A DNA stretch of 64,000 bases from Sediminicoccus sp. KRV36 (GCF_023243115.1 NZ_CP085081.1:4237001-4301000); one strand, 5' to 3'. Positions 24,063 through 32,683 are shown, numbered from the stretch's first letter. Numbers and translations are program-made. Notes: generated by a model not told the origin, from the letters alone.

Positions 24063-25372
24063 ACGCGCCCCATCCCCTGCCCGAGGCCGCTGCGCGAGCG
24101 GTCGCCCCGCTGCCGCCCCTGCCGCCCGGCCATGCCGGGCTTTCCATGGCCGAGGCGTTTCTGGCCGCGCTCGCTGCCCTTGCGGCCAACAAGCTGCGCG
24201 CGGCGCTGACGGCACTCGGCATCTTCATCGGCGTGGCCGCGGTGATCGTCACCGTCGCGGTCGGTGCGGGGGCGCGGCAACAGGTCCTGGCGCAGATCCA
24301 GTCGCTGGGGGCCAATCTGCTCGTGGTCTGGGGGGCGAATGTGCGGCTGGGCGGCGTTTCCCTCGGCGCGGGGCAGCGGCCCAATCTCGCCTGGGATGAC
24401 GCGCAGGAAATTCCCCGGCAGATCGCCGCCGTGCAGGTCGCGGCCGGCACCTCGCGCCAGCAGCAGCAGGTGGTGGCCGGCAACCAGAACTGGTCCACCA
24501 CCGTCGTTGCGACCGATCCCGATTATTTCGTCGCGCATGACTGGCTGGTGAGCGAGGGCCGCTTCTTCACCATCGAGGAAGCCATGTCCGGCCGGAAGCT
24601 GGTCTTGCTGGGCGCCACCGTCGCGGAAAACCTGTTCGGGGACGAGGACCCGGTGGGCCGGGAAATCCGCATCCGCGCGACCCCCTTCGAGGTGCTCGGC
24701 GTGCTCGGCCGCAAGGGCCAGAACCCGATGGGGCAGGACCAGGATGACGTGGTCATCATGCCCTTCTGGACGGCGCGGCGCAGCGTGATGGGCGCATCCC
24801 GCGCCTTCGCCCGCTCGGTCGGCACCATCAGCGTGAAGGTGCATGAGGGCGAGAGCATGAGCGATGTGGAGGAGGAACTGCGCCAATTCTTCCGCCAGCG
24901 CCACCGCGTCGCCGCCAATGAGCCCGACACCGTCTCCATCCGCAACCTGAGCGAGATTGCCGCCACGCGCGATGCCTCGGCGCGCACACTGTCCCTACTG
25001 CTGGCTGCCGTGGCCGCCGTCTCGTTGCTGGTGGGCGGCATCGGCGTGATGAACATCATGCTGGTGAGTGTCACCGAGCGCACGCGCGAGATCGGGCTGC
25101 GCCTGGCTGTGGGGGCGCGGCGGCGGGACATCCTCCGGCAATTCCTGCTGGAGGCGGTCCTGCTGGCTCTGCTGGGCGGCGCGGTGGGCGTGCTGGTGGG
25201 CATCGGCCTGGCGCACAGCCTCGCCGGCTTCGCGGGGTGGCCCGTGCTGATCCAGTGGGATGCGGTGGCGCTGGCCGTGACGGTCTCCGCGCTGACCGGG
25301 CTGTTCTTCGGCTACTACCCGGCGCGGCGCGCGGCGAGGCTGGATCCGATCACGGCGCTGCGGCACGAATGA
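24059..25372 (+). CDS. MacB-type ABC transporter permease (FtsX domain)
   Basis: 437 residues, ATGA overlap with the ATPase gene. The first membrane helix (KLRAALTALGIFIGVAAVIV) is followed by a large periplasmic MacB core domain (about residues 70-290) and a C-terminal FtsX domain with three helices (LVGGIGVMNIMLVSVTERTR, LLALLGGAVGVLVGIGLA and a final helix ending in the FGYYPARRAARLDP motif). Here ATPase and permease are separate proteins, unlike fused E. coli MacB. Likely exported substrates are peptides, lipids or antibiotics; none is proven. Confidence 0.93.
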   Translation: MNAPHPLPEAAARAVAPLPPLPPGHAGLSMAEAFLAALAALAANKLRAALTALGIFIGVAAVIVTVAVGAGARQQVLAQIQSLGANLLVVWGANVRLGGVSLGAGQRPNLAWDDAQEIPRQIAAVQVAAGTSRQQQQVVAGNQNWSTTVVATDPDYFVAHDWLVSEGRFFTIEEAMSGRKLVLLGATVAENLFGDEDPVGREIRIRATPFEVLGVLGRKGQNPMGQDQDDVVIMPFWTARRSVMGASRAFARSVGTISVKVHEGESMSDVEEELRQFFRQRHRVAANEPDTVSIRNLSEIAATRDASARTLSLLLAAVAAVSLLVGGIGVMNIMLVSVTERTREIGLRLAVGARRRDILRQFLLEAVLLALLGGAVGVLVGIGLAHSLAGFAGWPVLIQWDAVALAVTVSALTGLFFGYYPARRAARLDPITALRHE

Positions 25373-25849
25373 TCAGGGCCGCTTCTCCACCCGGGTGAGC
25401 CAGCAACCCGGCCGCGCCGTGTGGATATTCACATAGGCCACGCGCGGATCGGCCAGGCGCGCACGCAGCGGCCCGAGCGCGGCATCGCCCGCACTCACCA
25501 TGCCGAGGTCATAGAGGCACATGCCCGCCGCGTCATAATGCCGCAGCGAGATGATCATATTGGCCGTCACCGTCTCCGGCAGCGCATCCTCGATCACCGT
25601 GGCTGCGCAATTCCGGGCGTGGAGGAACACCGGCGAGGGCGTCCAATAGGGCCCTTGCGGCAGGGGCAGATCCCAGCTGACCAGCAGCATCTCCTCGCCA
25701 ATTGCGCCCAGTTTCAGGCAGTGGCGGCAGGGATAGCCCGGCCCATCCACGATGCGGGAATGCGCGGGGCCGCCGCGATCATCCACGCGCGTGGCGCGGA
25801 AGCGTTGGGCAGAGGGAGTATCCATGGGGAGGCAGCGAAAATGGCTCAT
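25373..25849 (-). CDS. DUF1203 family protein
   Basis: 158 residues from the ATG at 25849; the frame is open further upstream but is low-complexity there. The family core is GPGYPCRHCLKLGAIGEEML, then SWDLPLPQGPYWTPSPVFLH and ARNC, with two closely spaced Cys. DUF1203 proteins are small cytosolic proteins of unknown function. The gene ends 1 bp from the convergent MacB-type permease gene. Confidence 0.82.
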   Translation of the reverse strand: MSHFRCLPMDTPSAQRFRATRVDDRGGPAHSRIVDGPGYPCRHCLKLGAIGEEMLLVSWDLPLPQGPYWTPSPVFLHARNCAATVIEDALPETVTANMIISLRHYDAAGMCLYDLGMVSAGDAALGPLRARLADPRVAYVNIHTARPGCWLTRVEKRP

Positions 25850-25907
25850 CCAGGCGGTGTATCCGATCCGGAGGCGCCGCACCTTCCGCCTGTTGCCATG
25901 ACATGCA

Positions 25908-25936
25908 GCCGCCGCCCCCGAGCCGGAGGCGGCGGC
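25908..25936. terminator. GC-rich hairpin in the 371-bp gap
   Basis: GCCGCCGCC and GGCGGCGGC form a perfect 9-bp stem with an 11-nt loop. It lies between the 53-bp repeats and the DUF1203 gene. The gap 25850-26220 otherwise holds only the tandem repeat and no credible gene. Confidence 0.4.
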
Positions 25937-26052
25937 GCTTCCCCCCGCGCCTGCCGCACCCCGGGAAGCGGGGGAGAGGTGCGGCAACCCTGCGAGGGAG
26001 CAGGTCGCGCGGGGGTGCGCTTGGGTACGTCGGCCGGCGACGAGCCACCGCC

Positions 26053-26220
26053 GATCAGGCGCACGCCAGCGACCGATTCACGGCGGTCGGCGAAGGGCCG
26101 CCGCCGATCAGGCGCAAGCCAGCGACTGATTCACGGCGGTCGGCGAAGGGCCGCCGCCGATCAGGCGCACGCCAGCGACCGATTCACGGCGGTCGGCGAA
26201 GGGCCGCCGCCGATCAGGCG
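26053..26220. repeat. 53-bp tandem repeat, three full copies plus a partial
   Basis: The anchor GATCAGGCG recurs at 26053, 26106, 26159 and 26212, exactly 53 bp apart. Copies differ at only one or two bases, and a degenerate partial copy precedes the array. Each unit contains small inverted arms (CGCC-GATCA-GGCG and GGCGG...CCGCC). 53 is not a multiple of 3, so it is not a coding repeat. The array ends exactly at the stop codon of the DUF4394 gene. Confidence 0.9.
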
Positions 26221-27000
26221 CTAGCGCAGGACCGCGATGTCGATCACCTCAGCCGCCGGCAGGCCGGTGATGGCGCCGCGCGTGGCCACCATGCCATCGG
26301 CCAGGTTCAGCGTGTGCAGCGTGCTGCCGGTCAGCAGGAAGGCGGTGTTGTTGGTGCCCTCCGTCAGGATATCGAGCGCCACACCCGTCGGCAGCGCGGC
26401 CGAGATGCGCGCGCGCGGCGCCTGGATGCCGTCATTCGGCGGCGCCTGCACATTGAGGGCGTTTTGCAGCGTATCGATGGTGTAGAGCGTCGTGGCCGTC
26501 GCACCCGCCATGCTGTTGATGTAGGCGCCCGCCACGATGCGCGGCATGGTGCCGGCCAGCGGGCCATCGCCATGCTTCAGCGTGCCATCGCGCGCCACTT
26601 CGCCCGTCTCGACATTCACGCGGAAATTCGTGCCGTTCATGCCCATCAGGCGCAGGCGGTCGGGCACGGGATTGAAATCGGCCACGGCGCGGCCACCGAA
26701 TTCGAACGGCATGCTGAGGCGGCTGACCTGGGTGGCGCGGCCTGTCGCCGCATCCAGCGTGACGATCTGCCCGCGCTCGGTCACGCCATAGAGCATGCCA
26801 TTGGCCGGGCGCTGATCCACGGCGATCACACGGCCATCGGCGCCGCTGATGCGCATGGCGGGCATGGCGCGGCGGGTTTCGCTGTCCATCCGGACCAGCA
26901 TGTTGTCAGCCGTCAGGCCAACAAGGGTGGTGGCTTGCGCGGCAACACCACCAAGGAGGGCAACGCTGGCCAGCAGCGCGCTGCGGAAAATCTGGGTCAT
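26221..27000 (-). CDS. DUF4394 domain secreted protein
   Basis: 259 residues with a signal peptide (cleavage near AQA-T, residue 23). The DUF4394 beta-propeller-like pattern follows: VIAVDQRPANGMLYGVTERG, IVTLDAATGRATQVSRL, VADFNPVPDRLRLMGMNGTN, and TTLYTIDTLQNALNVQAPPN. The family is extracytoplasmic and of unknown function. The final codons run directly into the 53-bp repeat array, whose downstream copies would lie in its 3' untranslated RNA. Confidence 0.88.
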   Translation of the reverse strand: MTQIFRSALLASVALLGGVAAQATTLVGLTADNMLVRMDSETRRAMPAMRISGADGRVIAVDQRPANGMLYGVTERGQIVTLDAATGRATQVSRLSMPFEFGGRAVADFNPVPDRLRLMGMNGTNFRVNVETGEVARDGTLKHGDGPLAGTMPRIVAGAYINSMAGATATTLYTIDTLQNALNVQAPPNDGIQAPRARISAALPTGVALDILTEGTNNTAFLLTGSTLHTLNLADGMVATRGAITGLPAAEVIDIAVLR

Positions 27001-27152
27001 GGGCTTTGCTCCGTTGATCGCGGGGCGGCATCGCCTCGCTGTGATCGTTACGGGGCGGGAGGGCGAGCGGATGCAGCGGCGATGCCAGAATTTTCCTGCG
27101 ATGATCCCGGGTGGCGCGCGATGCGGTGGGGCTTAGGGGTTTTGCTACAGTG

Positions 27153-27201
27153 TTGAGGGGCTTTGCCCCTCAAACTCCCCAGCAGGAAACTTGTTTCCTG
27201 C
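27153..27201. repeat. Twin-hairpin intergenic repeat element
   Basis: Two perfect 9-bp hairpins stand 8 nt apart: TTGAGGGGC-TTT-GCCCCTCAA (27153-27173) and GCAGGAAAC-TT-GTTTCCTGC (27182-27201, with a 2-nt loop). A degenerate relative lies at 38386-38436, so this looks like a dispersed REP-type element. It may also end transcription of the anti-sigma gene, which stops at 27248. Confidence 0.7.
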
Positions 27202-27247
27202 ACCTTCATTCGTGGGCGTCATCGCGCCTGGCGATGGGGGGCGGCGG

Positions 27248-27913
27248 CTAACTTGCACCCGCCGCGGCGAGACGGCCGATGAACAGGATCGGGCCGGTCG
27301 GCCGTCCGGTGGGCGAGCCGCCCGGCGGTTCCAGGGTGATCTCGATCAGCATGCCAGGCTCGGGCCGCACGCCCTGGGGTGTCACGCTGAAGCGCCCGCT
27401 TGCGGGAACAAGCCCCAACGAGGTCGGCGCCGTCGCCCCCTGCGGCAGCGCCCAGAGCTGCATGACGCGCCCCGGCTCCACCCCGCGCGGATTGAGCGCG
27501 GCCAGGCGAATCTGCCCACTCGCCGCCTCGACCAGGAAGGCGGGCTGATCGGTGCTGGTCAGCAGCACGGTCATCAGCGGCGGCTGCACCGGCGGGCGCA
27601 GCACCAGGAAGGCCGCCAGCCCGGCGGCCACGGCGCTGGCACCCAGGCCGAAGGCCGGCCAGGGGAAACGCCAACCACGCCGCACCGGCGCAGCCCCGCC
27701 CAGCGTGGCCTCGATCCGCGCCCAGAGCGCGGGCGGCGGGGCTTCGGGCGTGGCGAGGGTGAGCAGGGGCGCAAGCCGTCTCTCCCAGTCACCAACCTGC
27801 GCCGCGAAACCCGGATCGGCCGCCATCATTGCGCGCGCGGCCTCGGCCTCACGCGATTCCAGCGTGCCCAGCACGTATTCCGCGGCCAGCTCGTCGCGTT
27901 CCTGCGGAGTCAT
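27248..27913 (-). CDS. Anti-sigma factor, RskA-like, membrane-anchored
   Basis: 221 residues from the ATG at 27913, which overlaps the sigma gene stop (ATGA). The cytosolic N-terminus (ERDELAAEYVLGTLE) is the anti-sigma helical motif without zinc ligands. One membrane helix lies near residues 95-115 (GLGASAVAAGLAAFLVL). The extracytoplasmic anti-sigma-K (RskA C-terminal) domain follows (VMQLWALPQG, SLGLVPASGRF, IEITLEPPGGSPTG). It should hold the cognate sigma factor at the membrane until regulated proteolysis. Confidence 0.88.
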   Translation of the reverse strand: MTPQERDELAAEYVLGTLESREAEAARAMMAADPGFAAQVGDWERRLAPLLTLATPEAPPPALWARIEATLGGAAPVRRGWRFPWPAFGLGASAVAAGLAAFLVLRPPVQPPLMTVLLTSTDQPAFLVEAASGQIRLAALNPRGVEPGRVMQLWALPQGATAPTSLGLVPASGRFSVTPQGVRPEPGMLIEITLEPPGGSPTGRPTGPILFIGRLAAAGAS

Positions 27914-28440
27914 GCGAGGCACTCCTTCAGGCTCATCAGGCCACGGCGAATCCAGGCCTTCACCGTCCCGAGCGGCAAGTCCAACTTCGCCGCGATCTGC
28001 GGGTGGGAGAGGCCATGCACGAAGGCCAGCACGATGCCCTGCCGGTTTTTCTCGGCCAGCCGCGCGAGGCAATCGCGCAGCCTGGCGCCATCCTCGCCGG
28101 CGGCCAGGCTGTCCAGCTGATCGGCCTCGACGGGCGTATCCCCCAGCGTGGCGTCATCGGTGGGTATTTCACGCCCGCGTCGCCGCGCAATATCGAGGGC
28201 CGCATGGCGGATCACCGAGCCCAGCCAGGCTTCGGCGGCACCGCGCTCAGGATCGAATTGCGCGGCACGGCGGGCGATCTTCACAAAGCCGTCATGCACC
28301 GCATCCGCCGCCGCGTCACGGTCCCGCAGGACCGCCATCGCGACCCCGAAGAGCCGCACCGATTGCAGCTTGTAGAGGGCCTGCAAGGCCGCGCGGTCAT
28401 CGCGCGCGATGCGGGCCAGGAGGAGGGCTGCGTCGCTCAT
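27910..28440 (-). CDS. ECF RNA polymerase sigma factor (SigK-like, RskA partner)
   Basis: 176 residues. Region 2 (ALYKLQSVRLFGVAMAVLRD, AADAVHDGFVKIARRAAQFD) and region 4 (LAEKNRQGIVLAFVHGLSH, PQIAAKLDLPLGTVKAWIRRG) are complete. Its own start overlaps the stop of the secreted-protein gene upstream, and its end overlaps the anti-sigma start. Such modules usually answer envelope or oxidative stress and autoregulate. No target promoters were identified by eye. Confidence 0.92.
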   Translation of the reverse strand: MSDAALLLARIARDDRAALQALYKLQSVRLFGVAMAVLRDRDAAADAVHDGFVKIARRAAQFDPERGAAEAWLGSVIRHAALDIARRRGREIPTDDATLGDTPVEADQLDSLAAGEDGARLRDCLARLAEKNRQGIVLAFVHGLSHPQIAAKLDLPLGTVKAWIRRGLMSLKECLA

Positions 28441-29042
28441 CGCAGCAATTGCTGCATGCGGCCGAGCAGATCGCGCAGATCCAACCCCGACTCGGCCGGG
28501 GCTGGCGTGCTGCCGGCGGGCTGGGCCCGGCGCAGGCGCTCCATCGCGGCGGCGGTGTCACTGAGGCGAAGCTCGGCGGGGGCGGTCGCGGCATTGCTGT
28601 TGCTGCCAAGGCCCGACATGCGCAGCAGCGCGCGCTCGGCCAGCGGCAATTCCTGCGCGGCGCGCGGGGCATCGGCGCTGCGCGGGGCGCAGATCAGGCT
28701 ACGCCCCTCCAGGCTGCAGGGCATCTCCATCATGGCATTGCTGCCCAGCCGCAGCTGCGCGACGCCCGCCACGGCCAGCAGCCCGCGCGCCGCACTGTCG
28801 AGCGAGAGATCCCGCGCCGTCACCGCAGGCACCAGCCGCCCGCCGCGGTCGAGGATTTCAAAGGCGAGGCCGACACCCACGCTGGGCCGCTCCACCCAGT
28901 CCCGGTGGCGCAGGATGCAGGCGGTGCGGTCCGTCATCCGGTCCGTGACGCAGCCCAGCTGCCAGGGGCCGATGGCCTCGGGCGCGGGCTGCGCCAAGCC
29001 AGCGAAGGGAAACAGCAACAAGGCGATGGCAAGGAGCTTCAT
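28437..29042 (-). CDS. Secreted protein of unknown function, first gene of the sigma/anti-sigma operon
   Basis: 201 residues from the ATG at 29042, which begins a clear signal peptide (MKLLAIALLLFPFAGLAQ). The frame is open upstream, but that part is antisense to the aldo/keto reductase gene. Two early Cys (GCVTDR...TACIL) and a later pair (PCSLEGRSLIC) could form disulfides. The front resembles invasion-associated locus B-type proteins only loosely. Its stop overlaps the sigma factor start (ATGA), an unusual neighbour that suggests a role in the same envelope-stress circuit. Confidence 0.75.
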   Translation of the reverse strand: MKLLAIALLLFPFAGLAQPAPEAIGPWQLGCVTDRMTDRTACILRHRDWVERPSVGVGLAFEILDRGGRLVPAVTARDLSLDSAARGLLAVAGVAQLRLGSNAMMEMPCSLEGRSLICAPRSADAPRAAQELPLAERALLRMSGLGSNSNAATAPAELRLSDTAAAMERLRRAQPAGSTPAPAESGLDLRDLLGRMQQLLR

Positions 29043-29076
29043 GGGCGTTACCCTAGCACGGGATGGAGAGACGAGC

Positions 29077-29907
29077 ATGCGCAGCATCACCCTCGCAGAT
29101 GGCACTTCCGTGGCGGCACTCGGCCAGGGCACCTGGCACATGGGGGAGCGCGCGGCCAACCGGAAGGCCGAGGTCACGGCCCTGCGCGCCGGCCTCGACC
29201 TGGGCCTGACGCTGATCGATACTGCCGAGATGTACGCCGAAGGCGGCGCCGAGGCCGTGGTGGGCGAGGCCATTGCCGGGCGGCGCGATGAGGTTTTCCT
29301 CGTCTCCAAGGTTTATCCGCACAATGCCGGCAAGCGCGCACTGGGCCAGGCCTGTGAGCGCAGCCTGAAGCGGCTCGGCATGGAATGCCTCGATCTCTAT
29401 CTGCTGCATTGGCGCGGCTCCGTTCCTCTGGACGATACGGTGGAGGCGATGGAACGGATGCGGGCGGCCGGAAAAATAGCGCGCTGGGGGGTCTCCAACC
29501 TCGATGTCGAGGATCTGGAGGAACTGGGCCCGGCCCTGGCCGATTGCGCCACGGACCAGGTGCTGCTGAACTTGGAGCATCGCGGCCCGGAGCATGACCT
29601 GCTGCCCTTCTGCGCCGCACGCGGCATGCCGGTGATGGCCTATTCGCCCATCGGCCAGGGTGGATCGCTGCTGCGCCATCCGGCGCTGGCGGCCGTGGCC
29701 CGCGCGCGCGGCTGCACGCCGGCGCAGATGGCCCTGGCCTGGACGCTGTCCCGCCCCGGGGTGATCAGCATCCCCAAGGCGACCTCGCTGGCGCATCTGC
29801 GGGAGAATGCGGCGGCGCGCGACATCATCCTGACCGCCGAGGAACATGCCGCACTGGATGCGGGCTTCCCGCCGCCGCGTCGCAAGCGGCCGCTGGCGAT
29901 GCTGTAG
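29077..29907 (+). CDS. Aldo/keto reductase
   Basis: 276 residues from the ATG at 29077 after GGAGAG. The TIM-barrel reductase signature is complete: LGQGTWHMGE, the catalytic DTAEMY (Asp, Tyr), VSKVYPHNAG (Lys), YLLHW (His), and the NADPH-site segments IPKATSLAHL and RENAAA. It reduces aldehydes or ketones with NADPH in the cytosol. It is divergent from the secreted-protein / sigma operon across only 34 bp, so both units must share a compact promoter region. Confidence 0.93.
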   Translation: MRSITLADGTSVAALGQGTWHMGERAANRKAEVTALRAGLDLGLTLIDTAEMYAEGGAEAVVGEAIAGRRDEVFLVSKVYPHNAGKRALGQACERSLKRLGMECLDLYLLHWRGSVPLDDTVEAMERMRAAGKIARWGVSNLDVEDLEELGPALADCATDQVLLNLEHRGPEHDLLPFCAARGMPVMAYSPIGQGGSLLRHPALAAVARARGCTPAQMALAWTLSRPGVISIPKATSLAHLRENAAARDIILTAEEHAALDAGFPPPRRKRPLAML

Positions 29908-30038
29908 GCCGCCGCCGCCCCAACAGCCGGGGCTGCGCTTGGGCAGGGCCCACGCGACCGGGATGCCGCACCATCGGGTTGGCAAGAGGGGCAATAACAG
30001 CGCAAACTATGCCTCTCTATTGAAGCAAAGATGACCCC

Positions 30039-30548
30039 ATGTCTGAACACCTGATCCATCGCCGCATCTGGCTTGCTGCCCTGCCCGCGCTGGGCCTGGC
30101 GGCTTGCGCCAGCGAGCCTGCGCCCGCCCCGGTGGCCGCGGCGCCGCATCAGCCGCCCGCCCCGCCGGCCGAGGCGCCGCTGGGTGCGGCCGTCGCGCGG
30201 GTGGAGATGAACAACTGGCAGTTGGGCTTCATCGGCCAGGTGGCCTGGGGGGCCGGGAGCATCACCTATCAGGGGCGCACCCATCGCTTCCGCGTGCGCG
30301 GCCTGGGGGCCGGCGGCGTGGGCATGGCCCGCATCCGCGCCACCGGGCGGGTCTACAACATGACCAGTCTGGACCAGTTCCCCGGCCTCTATGGTCAGGC
30401 GCGCGCAGGTCTGGTGGCGCCCGGGGCGCAGCTTCGCGGCGGCATCTGGATGCAGAACACCTCGGGCGTGCGGCTCAATCTGCAGCCCAATCGCACCGGC
30501 CTCGCCGCCCAGGTGGGGGCTGACGGCATCCTGATCGAGATGATCTGA
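30039..30548 (+). CDS. Putative lipoprotein with a DUF1134/EipA-like core
   Basis: 169 residues with a signal ending in the lipobox LAAC (near residue 23) and a Pro/Ala-rich linker. The core (GAGSITYQGRTHRF, RGLGAGGVGMARI, GRVYNMTSLDQFPGLYG, GGIWMQNTSGVRLNL, GADGILIEMI) resembles the small lipid-binding-like envelope proteins of the DUF1134/EipA type. The match is by eye and weak. It stands alone between an aldo/keto reductase and a Bug receptor gene. Confidence 0.68.
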   Translation: MSEHLIHRRIWLAALPALGLAACASEPAPAPVAAAPHQPPAPPAEAPLGAAVARVEMNNWQLGFIGQVAWGAGSITYQGRTHRFRVRGLGAGGVGMARIRATGRVYNMTSLDQFPGLYGQARAGLVAPGAQLRGGIWMQNTSGVRLNLQPNRTGLAAQVGADGILIEMI

Positions 30549-30565
30549 ACCGGCGGCGGGTGGGC

Positions 30566-31564
30566 CTATTCCACCCGCAGCTGCGCCTTCTGCACAACCT
30601 CCCCCCATTTGCGGATTTCACTGGCGAGGAAACCCTCAAATGCCGCGGGCGAGGTGCCGCCATCCGGCGTCAGCCCCGGCCCTTCGGCGCCGAATTCGGT
30701 CAGCCGGGCGCGGAAGGCCGGGTCGCGGGTGATCAGGTCAATCTCCGCGCCCAGGCGTTCGATGATGGCGCGCGGCACCCGTGCGGAGCTTTGCACGCCG
30801 AACCAGGCCGTGGCCTCGAAGCCCGGGATGGTATCGGCGATGACCGGCACATCGGGCACCACCTGCCCGCGCTGGGCGCCGCTCATGCCCAGGGCGCGCA
30901 GGCGGTTGTCGCGGATGAAGGGCAACGCGGAAGGGATGTTGTCCATGCCGCAATCCACCCGCTCGGCCATCAGTTCGGTCAACATCGGGCCTGAGCCGCG
31001 GAACGGCACATGCACGAATCGGATGCCGGTGAGCTGGCCGAGCAACTCCATGCAGACATGCGGCGAACTGCCGATGCCGGCCGTGCCGTAGGTGATCTCG
31101 CCCTGCCGCATGCGCGCGAAATCCAGGAATTGCGCCATGCTCCGCACCGGCAGGCGGTTGGCCACCATGAGCACATTGGGCATGCGCGTGACCAGGCCGA
31201 TCGCCGCCATCTCCTCTGGGCGCCAGGGCATGCGCGGACCATAGACCGCATAGTTGATCGCGCCCGTGCCGATCGAGGTGAAGAAGAGCGTCAGGCCATC
31301 CGGCTCGGCGCGGACCACGAATTCACCCGCGATGTTGCCGCCGGCGCCGGGACGATTCTCGACGATGACCGGCTGACCCAGCTTCGGGCCCAGCCGCTCG
31401 GCCACCATGCGGCCGACGAGATCCGTCGTGCCGCCTGGCGGGAAGGGAATGACGAGGCGCAGCGGCCTGGCCGGTGCCCAAGGCTGGGCCCCTGCCGGCT
31501 GGGCCGCCAGGGCTGGCGTCAGCAGTGGTGCGGCAAGAAGCGCGCGGCGCGAGACGCCGCTCAC
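30566..31564 (-). CDS. Bug family tripartite tricarboxylate transporter receptor (pair member 2)
   Basis: 332 residues from a GTG at 31564 overlapping the stop of the upstream paralogue (GTGA). This start gives a proper signal peptide (SRRALLAAPLLTPALAA). Motifs: PFPPGGTTDLVGRMVAERL, VIVENRPGAGGNIAGE, VPFRGSGPML and GMDNIPSALPFI. Periplasmic binding protein for an unknown carboxylate. No TctA/TctB genes are nearby. Together with the next gene it forms a translationally coupled tandem pair of paralogues. Confidence 0.93.
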   Translation of the reverse strand: MSGVSRRALLAAPLLTPALAAQPAGAQPWAPARPLRLVIPFPPGGTTDLVGRMVAERLGPKLGQPVIVENRPGAGGNIAGEFVVRAEPDGLTLFFTSIGTGAINYAVYGPRMPWRPEEMAAIGLVTRMPNVLMVANRLPVRSMAQFLDFARMRQGEITYGTAGIGSSPHVCMELLGQLTGIRFVHVPFRGSGPMLTELMAERVDCGMDNIPSALPFIRDNRLRALGMSGAQRGQVVPDVPVIADTIPGFEATAWFGVQSSARVPRAIIERLGAEIDLITRDPAFRARLTEFGAEGPGLTPDGGTSPAAFEGFLASEIRKWGEVVQKAQLRVE

Positions 31565-32559
31565 CCTTCCACCGAGGCGCCGGAGCGGCGCACCGCCTCG
31601 CTCCATTTCAGGACCTCGGCCCGCATGAAGGCGTCGAAGGTCTCGGGCGTGCTGCCGCCGCCGGGCACGAGATCGGCGCGCATGCCGCCCAGCTCATCGA
31701 AGCGGCGCCACATGGCGGGCTCCGCCAGGATGGCCTCCACCTCGGCATTGATGCGCTGGATGGCCGCACGCGGCATGCGGGCGGGGCCGGCCAGGCCGAA
31801 CCACGCGGTCGCTTCCACCGCGGGGAAACCCGCCTCGGCCGTCGTCGGCACATCGGGCAGGGAGGGGCTGCGCGTCGCGGTGGTGACCGCCAGCGGCCGC
31901 AGGCGCCCTTCGCGCAGATGGCCGATCACACTGGGCAGGTTGTCCACCCCCACCTCGATGCGGCCGGCGATGATCTCCTGCAACATGGGGCCCGAGCCGC
32001 GGAAGGGAACATGCGTGAGATCAATGCCGGCGGCGAGCTTCAGCAATTCGCCGGTCATGTGCAGCGAGGTGCCCACCCCGCTGCTGCCGATATTCATGCG
32101 CCCCGGATTGGCGCGGGCCAGCGCCACCAGCTCGGCCAGGGTATTGGCCCGCACAGACGGATTCACATAGATCGCGTTGGGAACGCGCACCACCAGGCTG
32201 ATCGCGGCGAAATCCTCGGGCTTGTAGGGCATCCGCGCGCCGTAGAGCTGGTAGTTGATGGCGCCGGCGCTCACCGTCTGCATCAGAATAGTGTGGCCGT
32301 CCGGTTCGGCCTTGGCGACGACGTCGGCACCGACATTGCCGCCGGCGCCGGGACGATTCTCGATCAGAACCGGCTGACCCAGGCGCTGCGACAGCGGCTC
32401 GACCAGGAGGCGCGCCGCGATATCCGTGGTGCCGGCCGGAGTGAAGCCGACGATGAGGCGGATGGGGCGGGTCGGCGCCCAGGCCTGGGCCCGGGCGATG
32501 CCGGTGAGGGCTGGAGTCGCCAGGCTGGCGGCCAGAAGGGCGCGACGTTTCATGCGCAT
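31561..32559 (-). CDS. Bug family tripartite tricarboxylate transporter receptor (pair member 1)
   Basis: 332 residues from the ATG at 32559 (GGGAG 8 nt upstream); ATG 32553 is an alternative. The signal peptide has a basic start (MRMKRRALLAASLATPA). Typical motifs: GFTPAGTTDIAARLLVEPL, VLIENRPGAGGNVGAD, VPFRGSGPMLQEII and VGVDNLPSVI. It is clearly paralogous to the gene that follows, sharing length and motif order, so the pair arose by tandem duplication. It is divergent from the NdvA-like exporter gene. Confidence 0.93.
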   Translation of the reverse strand: MRMKRRALLAASLATPALTGIARAQAWAPTRPIRLIVGFTPAGTTDIAARLLVEPLSQRLGQPVLIENRPGAGGNVGADVVAKAEPDGHTILMQTVSAGAINYQLYGARMPYKPEDFAAISLVVRVPNAIYVNPSVRANTLAELVALARANPGRMNIGSSGVGTSLHMTGELLKLAAGIDLTHVPFRGSGPMLQEIIAGRIEVGVDNLPSVIGHLREGRLRPLAVTTATRSPSLPDVPTTAEAGFPAVEATAWFGLAGPARMPRAAIQRINAEVEAILAEPAMWRRFDELGGMRADLVPGGGSTPETFDAFMRAEVLKWSEAVRRSGASVEG

Positions 32560-32683
32560 TGGACATTCTCCCAGGATGTATCTTTGTTCATCAGTCTGGC
32601 CCGCGCATCGTTCTGCTTCAAGAGGCGCACTTGCGCGCATCCGCCCGGTTGCTAAGGCGTTATGCACAAGCCCTTCAGGATCA

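Noticed and set aside
26053..26220. CRISPR-like array
   Set aside because: The 53-bp units are contiguous with no unique spacers, and no cas gene is present.
27829..29076. Long N-terminal extension of the aldo/keto reductase frame
   Set aside because: It is antisense to the sigma factor and secreted-protein genes and has no domain; the start at 29077 has a ribosome site.
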